From Trebonia sp. (GTDB taxonomy: Bacteria > Actinomycetota > Actinomycetes > Streptosporangiales > Streptosporangiaceae): DNA of 7,240 nucleotides. The notes under the pieces were generated by a model. It was not told the origin of the DNA. It saw nothing but the letters and a program-made list of their open reading frames with translations, and did not search any database. This document shows, one piece after another, positions 1 to 4,630 of this stretch. Numbering within the stretch: position 1 is the stretch's first letter; each line of letters starts with the position of its first letter. Location of the stretch: the NCBI GenBank assembly GCA_030043595.1, contig JASHXJ010000640.1, forward strand, positions 1-7,240. The letters are read 5' to 3'. Both the position numbers and the translations under genes were made by a program.

Positions 1-282
1 GGGGAGCTGATCGTGACCGCGGCGACGGCGGCGGGCACGGTCGTGCTCGCCTCCGACGCGGTGCACTTCTACGAGGAGGTCGAACGGGACCGCCCCTTCG
101 CCATCGCCGCCGACCTGCCCGGCATGTACCGGGCCTACGACCTGCTCGCCGGGCTCGCCGCGCAGCCGCGCACGTGGCTGGTCGCCGGCCACGATCCCGC
201 GGTGCGCGACCGGTTCGCGCCCTACCGAGGCGATCGCGCGGTCAGCGACCTGGGAACGCCCCGCGCCGCGGCTACGGGGTGA
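1..282 (+). CDS. Metallo-beta-lactamase-fold hydrolase, N-acyl-homoserine-lactonase-like (C-terminal part)
   Basis: This is the last 93 codons of a gene that starts outside the window; frame 1 is open from base 1 to TGA at 280-282. The fragment has the C-terminal signature of the AttM/AiiA-like lactonase branch of the metallo-beta-lactamase fold. A hydrophobic strand ends in ASDA, whose Asp is normally the bridging zinc ligand. After it come HFYE and then AGHDP, whose His is the last zinc ligand. The N-terminal HxHxDH zinc motif would lie upstream and is not seen. Members hydrolyse lactones such as acyl-homoserine lactones, but many have other ester substrates, so the substrate is open. A GTG at 13 is internal and is not the real start. 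The 3' end overlaps the convergent L,D-transpeptidase gene by 11 bp. The fold assignment is fairly sure and the lactonase label is inference. Confidence 0.75.
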   Translation, partial: GELIVTAATAAGTVVLASDAVHFYEEVERDRPFAIAADLPGMYRAYDLLAGLAAQPRTWLVAGHDPAVRDRFAPYRGDRAVSDLGTPRAAATG

Positions 283-1429
283 CCGTCACCAGCGTGCCGT
301 AGGGCAGGATGGGGTAGGCCTGCTCGGCCGCGGTGTAGGGCAGCTCCACGCAGCCCAGGCTCTGCGGCCAGCCGTAGGAGCCGCGCGCGATGTAGTGCAC
401 CGCGGAGCCGCCAGAGAAGTACGACACCCACTGGACCGGGTCCGCGTAATACGACCCGTCCGGGTTGTACCCGCTCATGACCTGGTAGGGCAGCTTCAGG
501 TAGACGGGGAACGTGCCGACCGGGGTGGGCGCGACGGATACGCCGGTGTTGGTCGGGCTGCTGAACACCTCGCGCCCGTTGTGCCAGATCGTCAGCGTCT
601 CCGGCAGGTCCTGGTTGGCGATCGCGTAACTGTAGCCGTCCGTGTTGCGCTGACCGGTCTCCGCCGCCTTGATCACCGCCGCCCACACCTGCGCGCTGGC
701 GACCCCGTCGGTGGTCATGCCGTGGTCGCCCTCGAAGCCGGTGATCGCGCCCTTGAGCAGCAGGTTGTCGCTGCCCTCCTGCCAGAACGAGTACAGCTCC
801 TTCGGGTAGCCGCCCTGGAAGCGGAACGTCCCGGCCGGGGCATCGTAGGCCGCCTCCAGCTGCGCGGAGGGGCTGCTCGCCTGGATCGCTTCCCCGCCGT
901 CCGGCGTCCATGTCATCGGCAGGTAGCCGAGCTGGGCGAGCAGTTCCTGCAGCCGCAGGACGGAGTACGGGGCGGTGGTAAAAGTCGATTTATATCCGGA
1001 ACGGACCGTGCCGTCTGCCGCGGGCACCGTCACTGTCACCCGGGTGCCGGCGGTGAAACCGACCTGCGGCGTGAACACCAGGCTGTCGCCGGCCTGCTGC
1101 CAGGTCCCGGCGATGTCCGGCGACAGCTGGGGAAGGGCCGCCCCGGCGGGCAGCGGCTTGCTCAGCGCGACGGTGATGCCATCGGCGCCGTCGACGTCCT
1201 GGGTGCCGTTCGCCGGGCTGACGGACAGCAGCCGCAGCGGCGGCACGGGCCGTGCCGGGATGTGCCTGGCCGCCGCCACGTGCGCCGGGCTGCTGGCCGG
1301 CTGTCCGTGCGACTGGAAACCGCCGCTCGCGTAGATGCCCCCTACGGTCGCACCCGCGACGACTATCGCGCCCGACGTACAAATCAGCGCTGTGCGCACT
1401 GTTTTACGCAAAGTGCTCCCCCCAGTCAC
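272..1429 (-). CDS. Secreted L,D-transpeptidase (YkuD fold) with N-terminal Ig-like domain
   Basis: The 385-residue protein is predicted to act outside the membrane, forming 3-3 cross-links in peptidoglycan or attaching proteins to it. Residues 8-13 are basic (RKTVR), and a hydrophobic segment follows at about 14-34, giving a signal peptide or membrane anchor. Next come a Pro/Ala-rich linker (about 43-64), an Ig-like Big_5-type domain (about 65-153, ending FTTAP), a stretch starting SVLRLQELLAQLGYLP (156-171) that resembles a peptidoglycan-binding domain, and the YkuD catalytic domain (about 275-385). The catalytic region has His345 and nucleophile Cys360 in the string SLGCVELP. The usual S/T-H-G-C has Leu358 in place of His. 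The start chosen is GTG at 1429, which has a purine run (GCAGGAA) directly before it. TTG at 1409-1411 (residue 7), preceded by GGGGGGAG at 4 bases, is at least as good and keeps the signal peptide. It is transcribed divergently from ppm1. Confidence 0.88.
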   Translation of the reverse strand: MTGGSTLRKTVRTALICTSGAIVVAGATVGGIYASGGFQSHGQPASSPAHVAAARHIPARPVPPLRLLSVSPANGTQDVDGADGITVALSKPLPAGAALPQLSPDIAGTWQQAGDSLVFTPQVGFTAGTRVTVTVPAADGTVRSGYKSTFTTAPYSVLRLQELLAQLGYLPMTWTPDGGEAIQASSPSAQLEAAYDAPAGTFRFQGGYPKELYSFWQEGSDNLLLKGAITGFEGDHGMTTDGVASAQVWAAVIKAAETGQRNTDGYSYAIANQDLPETLTIWHNGREVFSSPTNTGVSVAPTPVGTFPVYLKLPYQVMSGYNPDGSYYADPVQWVSYFSGGSAVHYIARGSYGWPQSLGCVELPYTAAEQAYPILPYGTLVTVTP

Positions 1430-1463
1430 TTCCTGCGCTGCCCCGTGTGCCCGAAGCGCTGCT

Positions 1464-1485
1464 GTAACTCAGCGTAATTCGTTAC
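1464..1485. promoter_or_regulatory. GTAAC-N12-GTTAC palindrome in the putative L,D-transpeptidase promoter
   Basis: GTAAC at 1464-1468 and GTTAC at 1481-1485 form an inverted repeat centred about 45 bp upstream of the L,D-transpeptidase start. Between the arms, on the minus strand, is TACGCT (1471-1476), which fits the actinobacterial -10 pattern TAnnnT. I see no good -35 at normal spacing. The arrangement could be an operator around a -10 element, but the arms are only 5 bp and the regulator is unknown. Confidence 0.25.
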
Positions 1486-1528
1486 CTTCCCTCAGTAGTT
1501 AACGTCCATGCCTGGGCGTGCCCGCGAG

Positions 1529-1556
1529 TTGACATTGGACGGATCAGCGGTAAGTT
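1529..1556 (+). promoter_or_regulatory. Candidate housekeeping promoter for ppm1 (TTGACA-N16-TAAGTT)
   Basis: A perfect TTGACA -35 hexamer lies at 1529-1534, and TAAGTT at 1551-1556 fits the TAnnnT pattern of actinobacterial -10 elements with a 16-bp spacer. Transcription would begin near 1563, giving a leader of about 300 bases before ppm1. No better promoter was found between here and the gene, but actinomycete -35 elements are loose and a closer one could be missed. Confidence 0.45.
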
Positions 1557-1639
1557 TTGGGGACAGTCCGGCACAGGGCTCGCCTGGCGGGAGTGTCTGG
1601 CATGAAGCAGGTAGCATGGGTGGCGCGTTCGGCGGGGGA

Positions 1640-1658
1640 CGGAGACAGCCAGTCTCCG
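1640..1658 (+). repeat. Short hairpin in the ppm1 leader
   Basis: CGGAGAC (1640-1646) and GTCTCCG (1652-1658) form a perfect 7-bp stem with the 5-base loop AGCCA. There is no T-run after it, so it is not a classical intrinsic terminator. It lies upstream of the larger paired domain and overlaps the first unit of the 15-bp repeat. Confidence 0.5.
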
Positions 1659-1678
1659 GGGACCCAGTTTCCGGGGGC
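1649..1678 (+). repeat. Imperfect 15-bp tandem repeat (two copies)
   Basis: CCAGTCTCCGGGGAC (1649-1663) is followed at once by CCAGTTTCCGGGGGC (1664-1678), identical at 13 of 15 positions. It lies in the presumed ppm1 leader. Function is unknown; it may be a recent duplication or a repeated protein- or RNA-binding element. Confidence 0.6.
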
Positions 1679-1695
1679 CGGTCGCGGCAGAAGCT

Positions 1696-1843
1696 AGCCG
1701 GTGCGCATGTCCGGCTGTCAGGGGGTTGGGCCTGGAAAGGGCCCGGGTGGCTCAGTAGACAACGGAGGCTGTTCTCGTTGCCGACGGGACGACTCCGGAC
1801 CGAAGGCGCCGCCCGGGCCCTCTTCCACTGACGTCGCTGGACA
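1696..1843 (+). ncRNA. Long structured 5' leader of ppm1 (candidate cis-regulatory RNA)
   Basis: Three nested helices stack in register. P1 pairs 1708-1715 with 1836-1843 (8 bp, one G-U). P2 pairs 1717-1721 with 1828-1832 (5 bp). P3 pairs 1733-1751 with 1808-1827 (19 bp with one G-U and a single bulged C at 1822, including 14 contiguous pairs). The apical region 1752-1807 can form a small hairpin, CAACG (1760-1764) with CGTTG (1776-1780). P1 ends at 1843 and the purine-rich ribosome-binding site starts at 1844. A competing hairpin, AGCCGG (1696-1701) with CCGGCT (1711-1716), shares bases 1711-1715 with P1, so the two cannot form together. This is the layout of a switching leader, but I recognise no known riboswitch class. 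It could also be a transcription attenuator lacking a U-tract, or a DNA inverted repeat. The pairing is directly visible; the function is inference. Confidence 0.45.
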
Positions 1844-1862
1844 GAGAAGGTGAAGACTGGCA

Positions 1863-2624
1863 ATGGCAGAGTCGGCTTCGGGCACGAGCCGCGTGATTAT
1901 CGTCATGCCGACGTACAACGAGCGGCAGAACCTCGAGATCATGGCCGGACGGATCAGGGAGGCGGTGCCGGACGCGGACCTGCTCGTCGTTGATGACAAC
2001 AGTCCCGACGGCACCGGGGACCTGGCCGATAAGCTCGCCGAGACCGACAGGCACGTCCAGGTCATGCACCGTACGGAGAAGGCGGGGCTCGGCCGTGCGT
2101 ACGTCGCCGGCTTCAGCTGGGCGCTCGAGCGCGGCTACGACGTGGTCGTCGAGATGGACGCGGACGGCTCGCACCGGCCGGAAGACCTGCCCCGGCTGCT
2201 CACGGCGCTCGATGACGGCGCCGACGCGGTGATCGGCTCCCGTTACGTGCCCGGCGGCACCGTGGTCAACTGGCCGAAGTCCCGTGAGTTCCTGTCCCGC
2301 GGCGCCAACATCTACAACCGGCTGATGCTCGGCATCGGCGTCAGGGACGCGACCGGCGGCTTCCGGGTGTACCGGGCGGCGACGCTGCAGAAGATCGACC
2401 TGAACAACGTCCAGTCCGCCGGCTACTGCTTCCAGATCGACATGACCCTGCGGGTCCTGCAATCGGGCCTGAAGCTCGTCGAGGTGCCGATCACGTTCGT
2501 CGAACGCGAGCGCGGTTCGTCGAAGATGAGCAACGCCGTCATCCGCGAGGCCTTCTTCCGGGTCGCGCAATGGGGCGTAGCGGCCCGGCTCCGCGGGCGC
2601 TCAGCGGCGAGCGTCCGCCGCTGA
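1863..2624 (+). CDS. ppm1: Polyprenol monophosphomannose synthase (GT2 family)
   Basis: This cytoplasmic glycosyltransferase transfers mannose from GDP-mannose to polyprenyl phosphate. The product donates mannose for extracytoplasmic protein O-mannosylation and, in mycobacteria, for lipoglycans. The 253 residues match the length of the soluble DPM1-type enzyme. Visible motifs are the N-terminal strand VIIVMPTYNE (11-20), DDNSPDGT (44-51), the metal-binding D99-A-D101 within EMDADGSHRPEDLP, GSRYVPGG, and DATGGFRVYR in the C-terminal half. There is no membrane segment and no fused apolipoprotein N-acyltransferase domain, unlike the M. tuberculosis protein. The start is ATG 1863, preceded by AAGGTGA (1847-1853) at 9 bases. 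It converges on rbpA with 13 bp between stop codons, the same relative arrangement as Rv2051c/Rv2050. A structured leader precedes it. Confidence 0.93.
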   Translation: MAESASGTSRVIIVMPTYNERQNLEIMAGRIREAVPDADLLVVDDNSPDGTGDLADKLAETDRHVQVMHRTEKAGLGRAYVAGFSWALERGYDVVVEMDADGSHRPEDLPRLLTALDDGADAVIGSRYVPGGTVVNWPKSREFLSRGANIYNRLMLGIGVRDATGGFRVYRAATLQKIDLNNVQSAGYCFQIDMTLRVLQSGLKLVEVPITFVERERGSSKMSNAVIREAFFRVAQWGVAARLRGRSAASVRR

Positions 2625-2625
2625 C

Positions 2626-2663
2626 ACCGGGCCGGTCCTAGGCGCTGCGCCGCTCGGCGCGGT
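2626..2663. terminator. Candidate GC-rich terminator between convergent ppm1 and rbpA
   Basis: Just after the ppm1 stop, ACCGG-G-CCGGT (2626-2636) is an interrupted palindrome with too short a loop to fold fully. GCGCC (2647-2651) and GGCGC (2656-2660), with a GCTC loop, form a clean stem that extends to 8 bp with wobble pairs. The second hairpin lies inside the 3' end of rbpA. There is no T-run, so at best this is a U-less actinomycete-type terminator for ppm1. Confidence 0.3.
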
Positions 2664-3027
2664 CCGCGGCCTCGGCGATGGCGCGGCCCTCCAGGGCGCG
2701 CCGCTCCCTGATGACCTCGAGGCGCTCGGCGAGAACAGCTTCCAGATCCTCGACGGTGCGCCGCTCCATGAGCATGTCCCAGTGGCTGCGCGGCGGCTTC
2801 ACCTTCTTGGGCGACGGCGACTGGCCGGTGCTCGCGGTGGCCATGGCCCCGCAGACACGGCACTCCCACATGGGGGGCAGTTCCGCCTCGGCGGCGAAGG
2901 GCACGCTAAAATGGTGCCCGTTCGGGCAGTCGAACGGGACCTCCTGGCGGGGTGCCAGGTCCGTGTTCCGGTCGTTCTCGTAGCTGGTCGCGCCGAGTCG
3001 GGTTCCGCGAAGTGCGCGTTCGGCCAT
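2638..3027 (-). CDS. rbpA: RNA polymerase-binding protein RbpA
   Basis: RbpA binds RNA polymerase and group 1/2 sigma factors and stabilises the open promoter complex; it exists only in Actinobacteria. The 129 residues show the full layout. A conserved N-terminal tail (RGTRLGATSYENDRNTDLAPRQ, 7-28) comes first, then the zinc core with Cys34, His38, Cys56 and Cys59. Next is a basic linker (K74, K75, K77, R80), followed by the sigma-interacting helices starting SHWDMLMERR (81-90), whose Arg89-Arg90 correspond to sigma-contacting arginines in the family. A C-terminal charged extension makes it somewhat longer than the roughly 111-residue mycobacterial protein. The start is ATG 3027 with GGGGAGG nine bases upstream. 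A SigR-type promoter sits about 40 bp before the start codon. It converges on ppm1. Confidence 0.97.
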   Translation of the reverse strand: MAERALRGTRLGATSYENDRNTDLAPRQEVPFDCPNGHHFSVPFAAEAELPPMWECRVCGAMATASTGQSPSPKKVKPPRSHWDMLMERRTVEDLEAVLAERLEVIRERRALEGRAIAEAADRAERRSA

Positions 3028-3036
3028 TACTTACTG

Positions 3037-3043
3037 CCTCCCC
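3037..3043 (-). promoter_or_regulatory. Ribosome-binding site of rbpA
   Basis: GGGGAGG on the minus strand lies 9 bases before ATG 3027. It is one of the strongest Shine-Dalgarno sequences in the window, which fits an abundantly made transcription factor, and it fixes the start codon. Confidence 0.8.
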
Positions 3044-3067
3044 AGGCGGTTGGCGATCTCTATCGGC

Positions 3068-3093
3068 AACACTGGATACGCGGTCAAGATTCC
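3068..3093 (-). promoter_or_regulatory. SigR-type (thiol-oxidative stress) promoter of rbpA
   Basis: On the minus strand, GGAAT (3093-3089) is followed after exactly 18 bases by GTT (3070-3068), the published SigR/SigH promoter consensus. The predicted start of transcription is near 3061, leaving a leader of about 34 bases before ATG 3027. In Streptomyces coelicolor rbpA is a known SigR target, which supports the call. A TTGACC hexamer (3087-3082) with a weak -10-like GATAGA 17 bases later overlaps it and could be a housekeeping promoter. Confidence 0.7.
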
Positions 3094-3111
3094 CGTTGCC
3101 GGGAGTATCCA
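3073..3111. repeat. Nested inverted repeats overlapping the rbpA SigR promoter
   Basis: TGGATAC (3073-3079) and GTATCCA (3105-3111) are a perfect 7-bp inverted repeat with a 25-bp gap. Inside the gap, TCCCG-TTGC-CGGGA (3091-3104) is a perfect 5-bp stem with a 4-base loop. A third CGGGA-type arm (minus strand, 3117-3113) could pair with the same TCCCG. The outer repeat is centred on 3092, within the -35 element, so this looks like an operator. Confidence 0.5.
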
Positions 3112-3170
3112 ATCCCGTTTCGAGCGTGTTTCGCCGTGCGAGGGCGCGGTCGCGCGCGGTTTCGCCGCGG

Positions 3171-3953
3171 CTAAGCCTGCCGGGGCTGGGCACCCACCCG
3201 CGGGTTCCACTGGCCACGTTCGGTGAGGATGTCCCGCAGCAGCGCGACCTCGTCGGTCATCACGCCGTCGGCGCCCAGATCGAGCGCGTGCTCGATCTCC
3301 TCACGGGTGTTCAGCGTCCACACGTGGACCTGCAGCCCGAGCTCGTGCGACCGGCGGATGAACGTCCTTGTCGCGATCTGCCTGGGAACCTGGGCGCACT
3401 GCGCGCCGGAACGAGCCAGCCGGGCGGCCATCGCCTTGCCCGGGTGCCCGGCGTACCGCACGGCCGCGATCGCGGCGGGCGTGACCGCCAGGCAGACCGG
3501 ATGGTCGAGGGTCTTCTGCGCCGCGAGCAGCCGCCTGCCGGAGAACGACGTCACGCACACCCGGTCCCACGCCCCGGTCCGTTTGAGCACGCGAGCCAGC
3601 GGCTCGATCGTGCCCGAGTCCTTGAGGTCGATGTTGAACCGCAGCTCCCCGAAGGTGCCAAGCAGGTCCTCGATCAGCGGGATTGGCTCCTTACCGGCGA
3701 TCCGCGCGGCGGACACTTCCTTGTAGGTCAGCCTGGAGACCTGGCCGGTGCGATCGGTGACCCGGTCCAGGGTCGCGTCGTGAAACGACAGGAGCGCGCC
3801 GTCGGACGTGGAGCGCGCGTCGGTCTCCAGGTACGCGTAGCCGAGCTGCACCGCGTACTCGAAGGCCGGCCAGGAGTTCTCCGGGTTGTGTGCTGCCCCG
3901 CCGCGGTGCGCGAACGCTGCCGGCAGCGGATGATCCAGGTAAGGTACTGCCAC
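3171..3953 (-). CDS. Glycerophosphodiester phosphodiesterase (GDPD family, cytoplasmic)
   Basis: The enzyme hydrolyses glycerophosphodiesters from phospholipid breakdown to glycerol-3-phosphate and an alcohol. The 260-residue TIM-barrel protein shows the family signatures: AHRGG (His16-Arg17), PENS (Glu25-Asn26), LETDAR (Glu43, Asp45), SFHD (His58-Asp59), FNIDLKD with Lys111, VWTLN, and GADGVMTDE near the C-terminus. His16 and His58 are the expected catalytic histidines. There is no signal peptide, so it resembles cytoplasmic UgpQ-type enzymes rather than periplasmic GlpQ. The start is GTG 3953, giving MAVPYLDHPLPAAFAHRGG. No good Shine-Dalgarno precedes it, but a CATAAT hexamer ends 7 bases upstream, so the transcript may be leaderless. 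It lies upstream of rbpA on the same strand with a 143-bp gap holding rbpA's own promoter. Confidence 0.93.
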   Translation of the reverse strand: MAVPYLDHPLPAAFAHRGGAAHNPENSWPAFEYAVQLGYAYLETDARSTSDGALLSFHDATLDRVTDRTGQVSRLTYKEVSAARIAGKEPIPLIEDLLGTFGELRFNIDLKDSGTIEPLARVLKRTGAWDRVCVTSFSGRRLLAAQKTLDHPVCLAVTPAAIAAVRYAGHPGKAMAARLARSGAQCAQVPRQIATRTFIRRSHELGLQVHVWTLNTREEIEHALDLGADGVMTDEVALLRDILTERGQWNPRVGAQPRQA

Positions 3954-3960
3954 ACTCGCG

Positions 3961-3966
3961 ATTATG
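3961..3966 (-). promoter_or_regulatory. Candidate -10 element giving a leaderless GDPD transcript
   Basis: CATAAT on the minus strand differs from TATAAT at one position and is followed by seven bases (CGCGAGT) and then the GTG start. Transcription would begin at or next to the start codon. The only -35-like sequence, TTAACC (3992-3987), is at a long 20-bp spacing. Confidence 0.35.
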
Positions 3967-4054
3967 CCCGGCTCCGCCCGTCATCCGGTTAATTCCGCGT
4001 GTCAGCCACACAAGGACCGGGTAGCCGTTACCTCTCCGCCACGCCACCGCCCGG

Positions 4055-4630
4055 TCAGGCTCCCGGGTGCCATTCGCGGCGGCGGGCTTCCGCCATCGCG
4101 ATCGCGGCGGCCACCGCGACGTTCAGCGAGCCGACCCGGCCGATCTGCGGGATATAGGCCACCGCGGCCGCCGCCGCGAGCAGCGCGGGAGAGCAGCCGT
4201 GGTCCTCGTTTCCGATGGCCAGGCAGACGTCTCCGGCCAGCGCCGCCTCCGCCAGCGGCACCGCGCCCGAGGCCAGTTCCACGGCGACCACGCGGAAGCC
4301 CGCCGCCGCGGCGGCTTTCGCCGCCGCGGCCGGGGACGGCTCGCGGAAGGACTCGAGGAAGCGGTCCGTGCCGAGCGCGGTCTTGCCCACCGACGGCAGG
4401 TCGAGCGGGGGAGTGTTGCCGCAGAGCCAGACGCATTCCGCGCCGAAGGCGGCGGCGGTCCGCACGATCGAGCCGACGTTGAACGGCTGGCTGACCGAGT
4501 CCAGCAGCAGCGCGAGCCGGCCCTCCGTCTGCCGCCGCCACTCGCGGTTCAGGCGCTTGACGTCGGTGGGCCGCAGCTGCCGCGGCGGGCCGCCGGGGGC
4601 CGCGGCGGGCACAGCGGAGTCTGCTGTCAT
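4055..4630 (-). CDS. SpoU/TrmH-type RNA 2'-O-methyltransferase
   Basis: This is a SPOUT-superfamily enzyme expected to methylate ribose 2'-OH in tRNA or rRNA using S-adenosylmethionine. The 191 residues show the three SpoU motifs. Motif 1 is LDSVSQPFNVGSIVRTA, with Asn51 and catalytic Arg57. Motif 2 is CLAIGNEDHGCS (136-147). Motif 3 is IPQIGRVGSLNVAVA (160-174), with Asn170, which forms the knot. It is short and has no L30e-like N-terminal substrate domain as in RlmB, so it is closer in size to TrmH/TrmL. Motif 2 reads GNEDHG rather than the common GNEGEG. A low-complexity Pro/Ala N-terminus (residues 5-16) precedes the domain. The start ATG 4628-4630 overlaps the stop of the upstream methyltransferase gene (ATGA), implying translational coupling. 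It is the last gene of its operon. The target RNA and position cannot be told. Confidence 0.9.
   Translation of the reverse strand: MTADSAVPAAAPGGPPRQLRPTDVKRLNREWRRQTEGRLALLLDSVSQPFNVGSIVRTAAAFGAECVWLCGNTPPLDLPSVGKTALGTDRFLESFREPSPAAAAKAAAAAGFRVVAVELASGAVPLAEAALAGDVCLAIGNEDHGCSPALLAAAAAVAYIPQIGRVGSLNVAVAAAIAMAEARRREWHPGA

Larger units (their letters stand above)
1430..1862. other. 433-bp divergent intergenic region between the L,D-transpeptidase gene and ppm1
   Basis: No convincing gene lies here. Open frames on both strands (1508-1831 plus, 1492-1863 minus) lack the strong G/C third-position bias of the neighbouring genes and resemble no family I recognise. The left 80 bp is relatively AT-rich and should hold the L,D-transpeptidase promoter. 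A TTGACA element is at 1529. From about 1640 to 1843 the sequence is dense in inverted and direct repeats, described separately. The region is long for this compact genome, which suggests a functional leader or an unannotated RNA. Confidence 0.7.

Noticed and set aside
395..1477. Long plus-strand open frame (360 codons) opposite the L,D-transpeptidase gene
   Set aside because: It is an Arg/Gly/Pro-rich antisense shadow of a gene with clear YkuD and Ig-like motifs, and has no recognisable domain.
1508..1831. Plus-strand open frame in the ppm1 leader
   Set aside because: Third codon positions are mixed rather than G/C-rich, there is no ribosome-binding site or family resemblance, and it coincides with the paired RNA elements.
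1563..1860. RNase P RNA, SRP RNA, tmRNA or a c-di-AMP (ydaO) riboswitch in the leader
   Set aside because: I looked for their conserved strings (for example the RNase P GAGGAAAGTCC core, the SRP GGAA-tetraloop stem, the tmRNA 5' end and the ydaO GGGTGAA-type segments) and found none.
1492..1863. Minus-strand open frame of 123 codons in the same intergenic region
   Set aside because: Low-complexity Pro/Arg/Ser composition and weak codon bias; it is best explained by GC-rich non-coding DNA.
3155..3169. Terminator after the GDPD gene
   Set aside because: CGCGG-CGAAA-CCGCG is only a 5-bp stem with no T-run in a GC-rich stretch, too weak to call.
2952..3992. Plus-strand open frame of 346 codons across rbpA upstream and the GDPD gene
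   Set aside because: It runs antisense to a GDPD gene with all its catalytic motifs and through the rbpA promoter; it is a shadow.
4300..4335. GCC/GCG-rich repeats in the SpoU gene
   Set aside because: They are alanine codons in a helical part of the protein (residues 101-110), not a DNA repeat of note.
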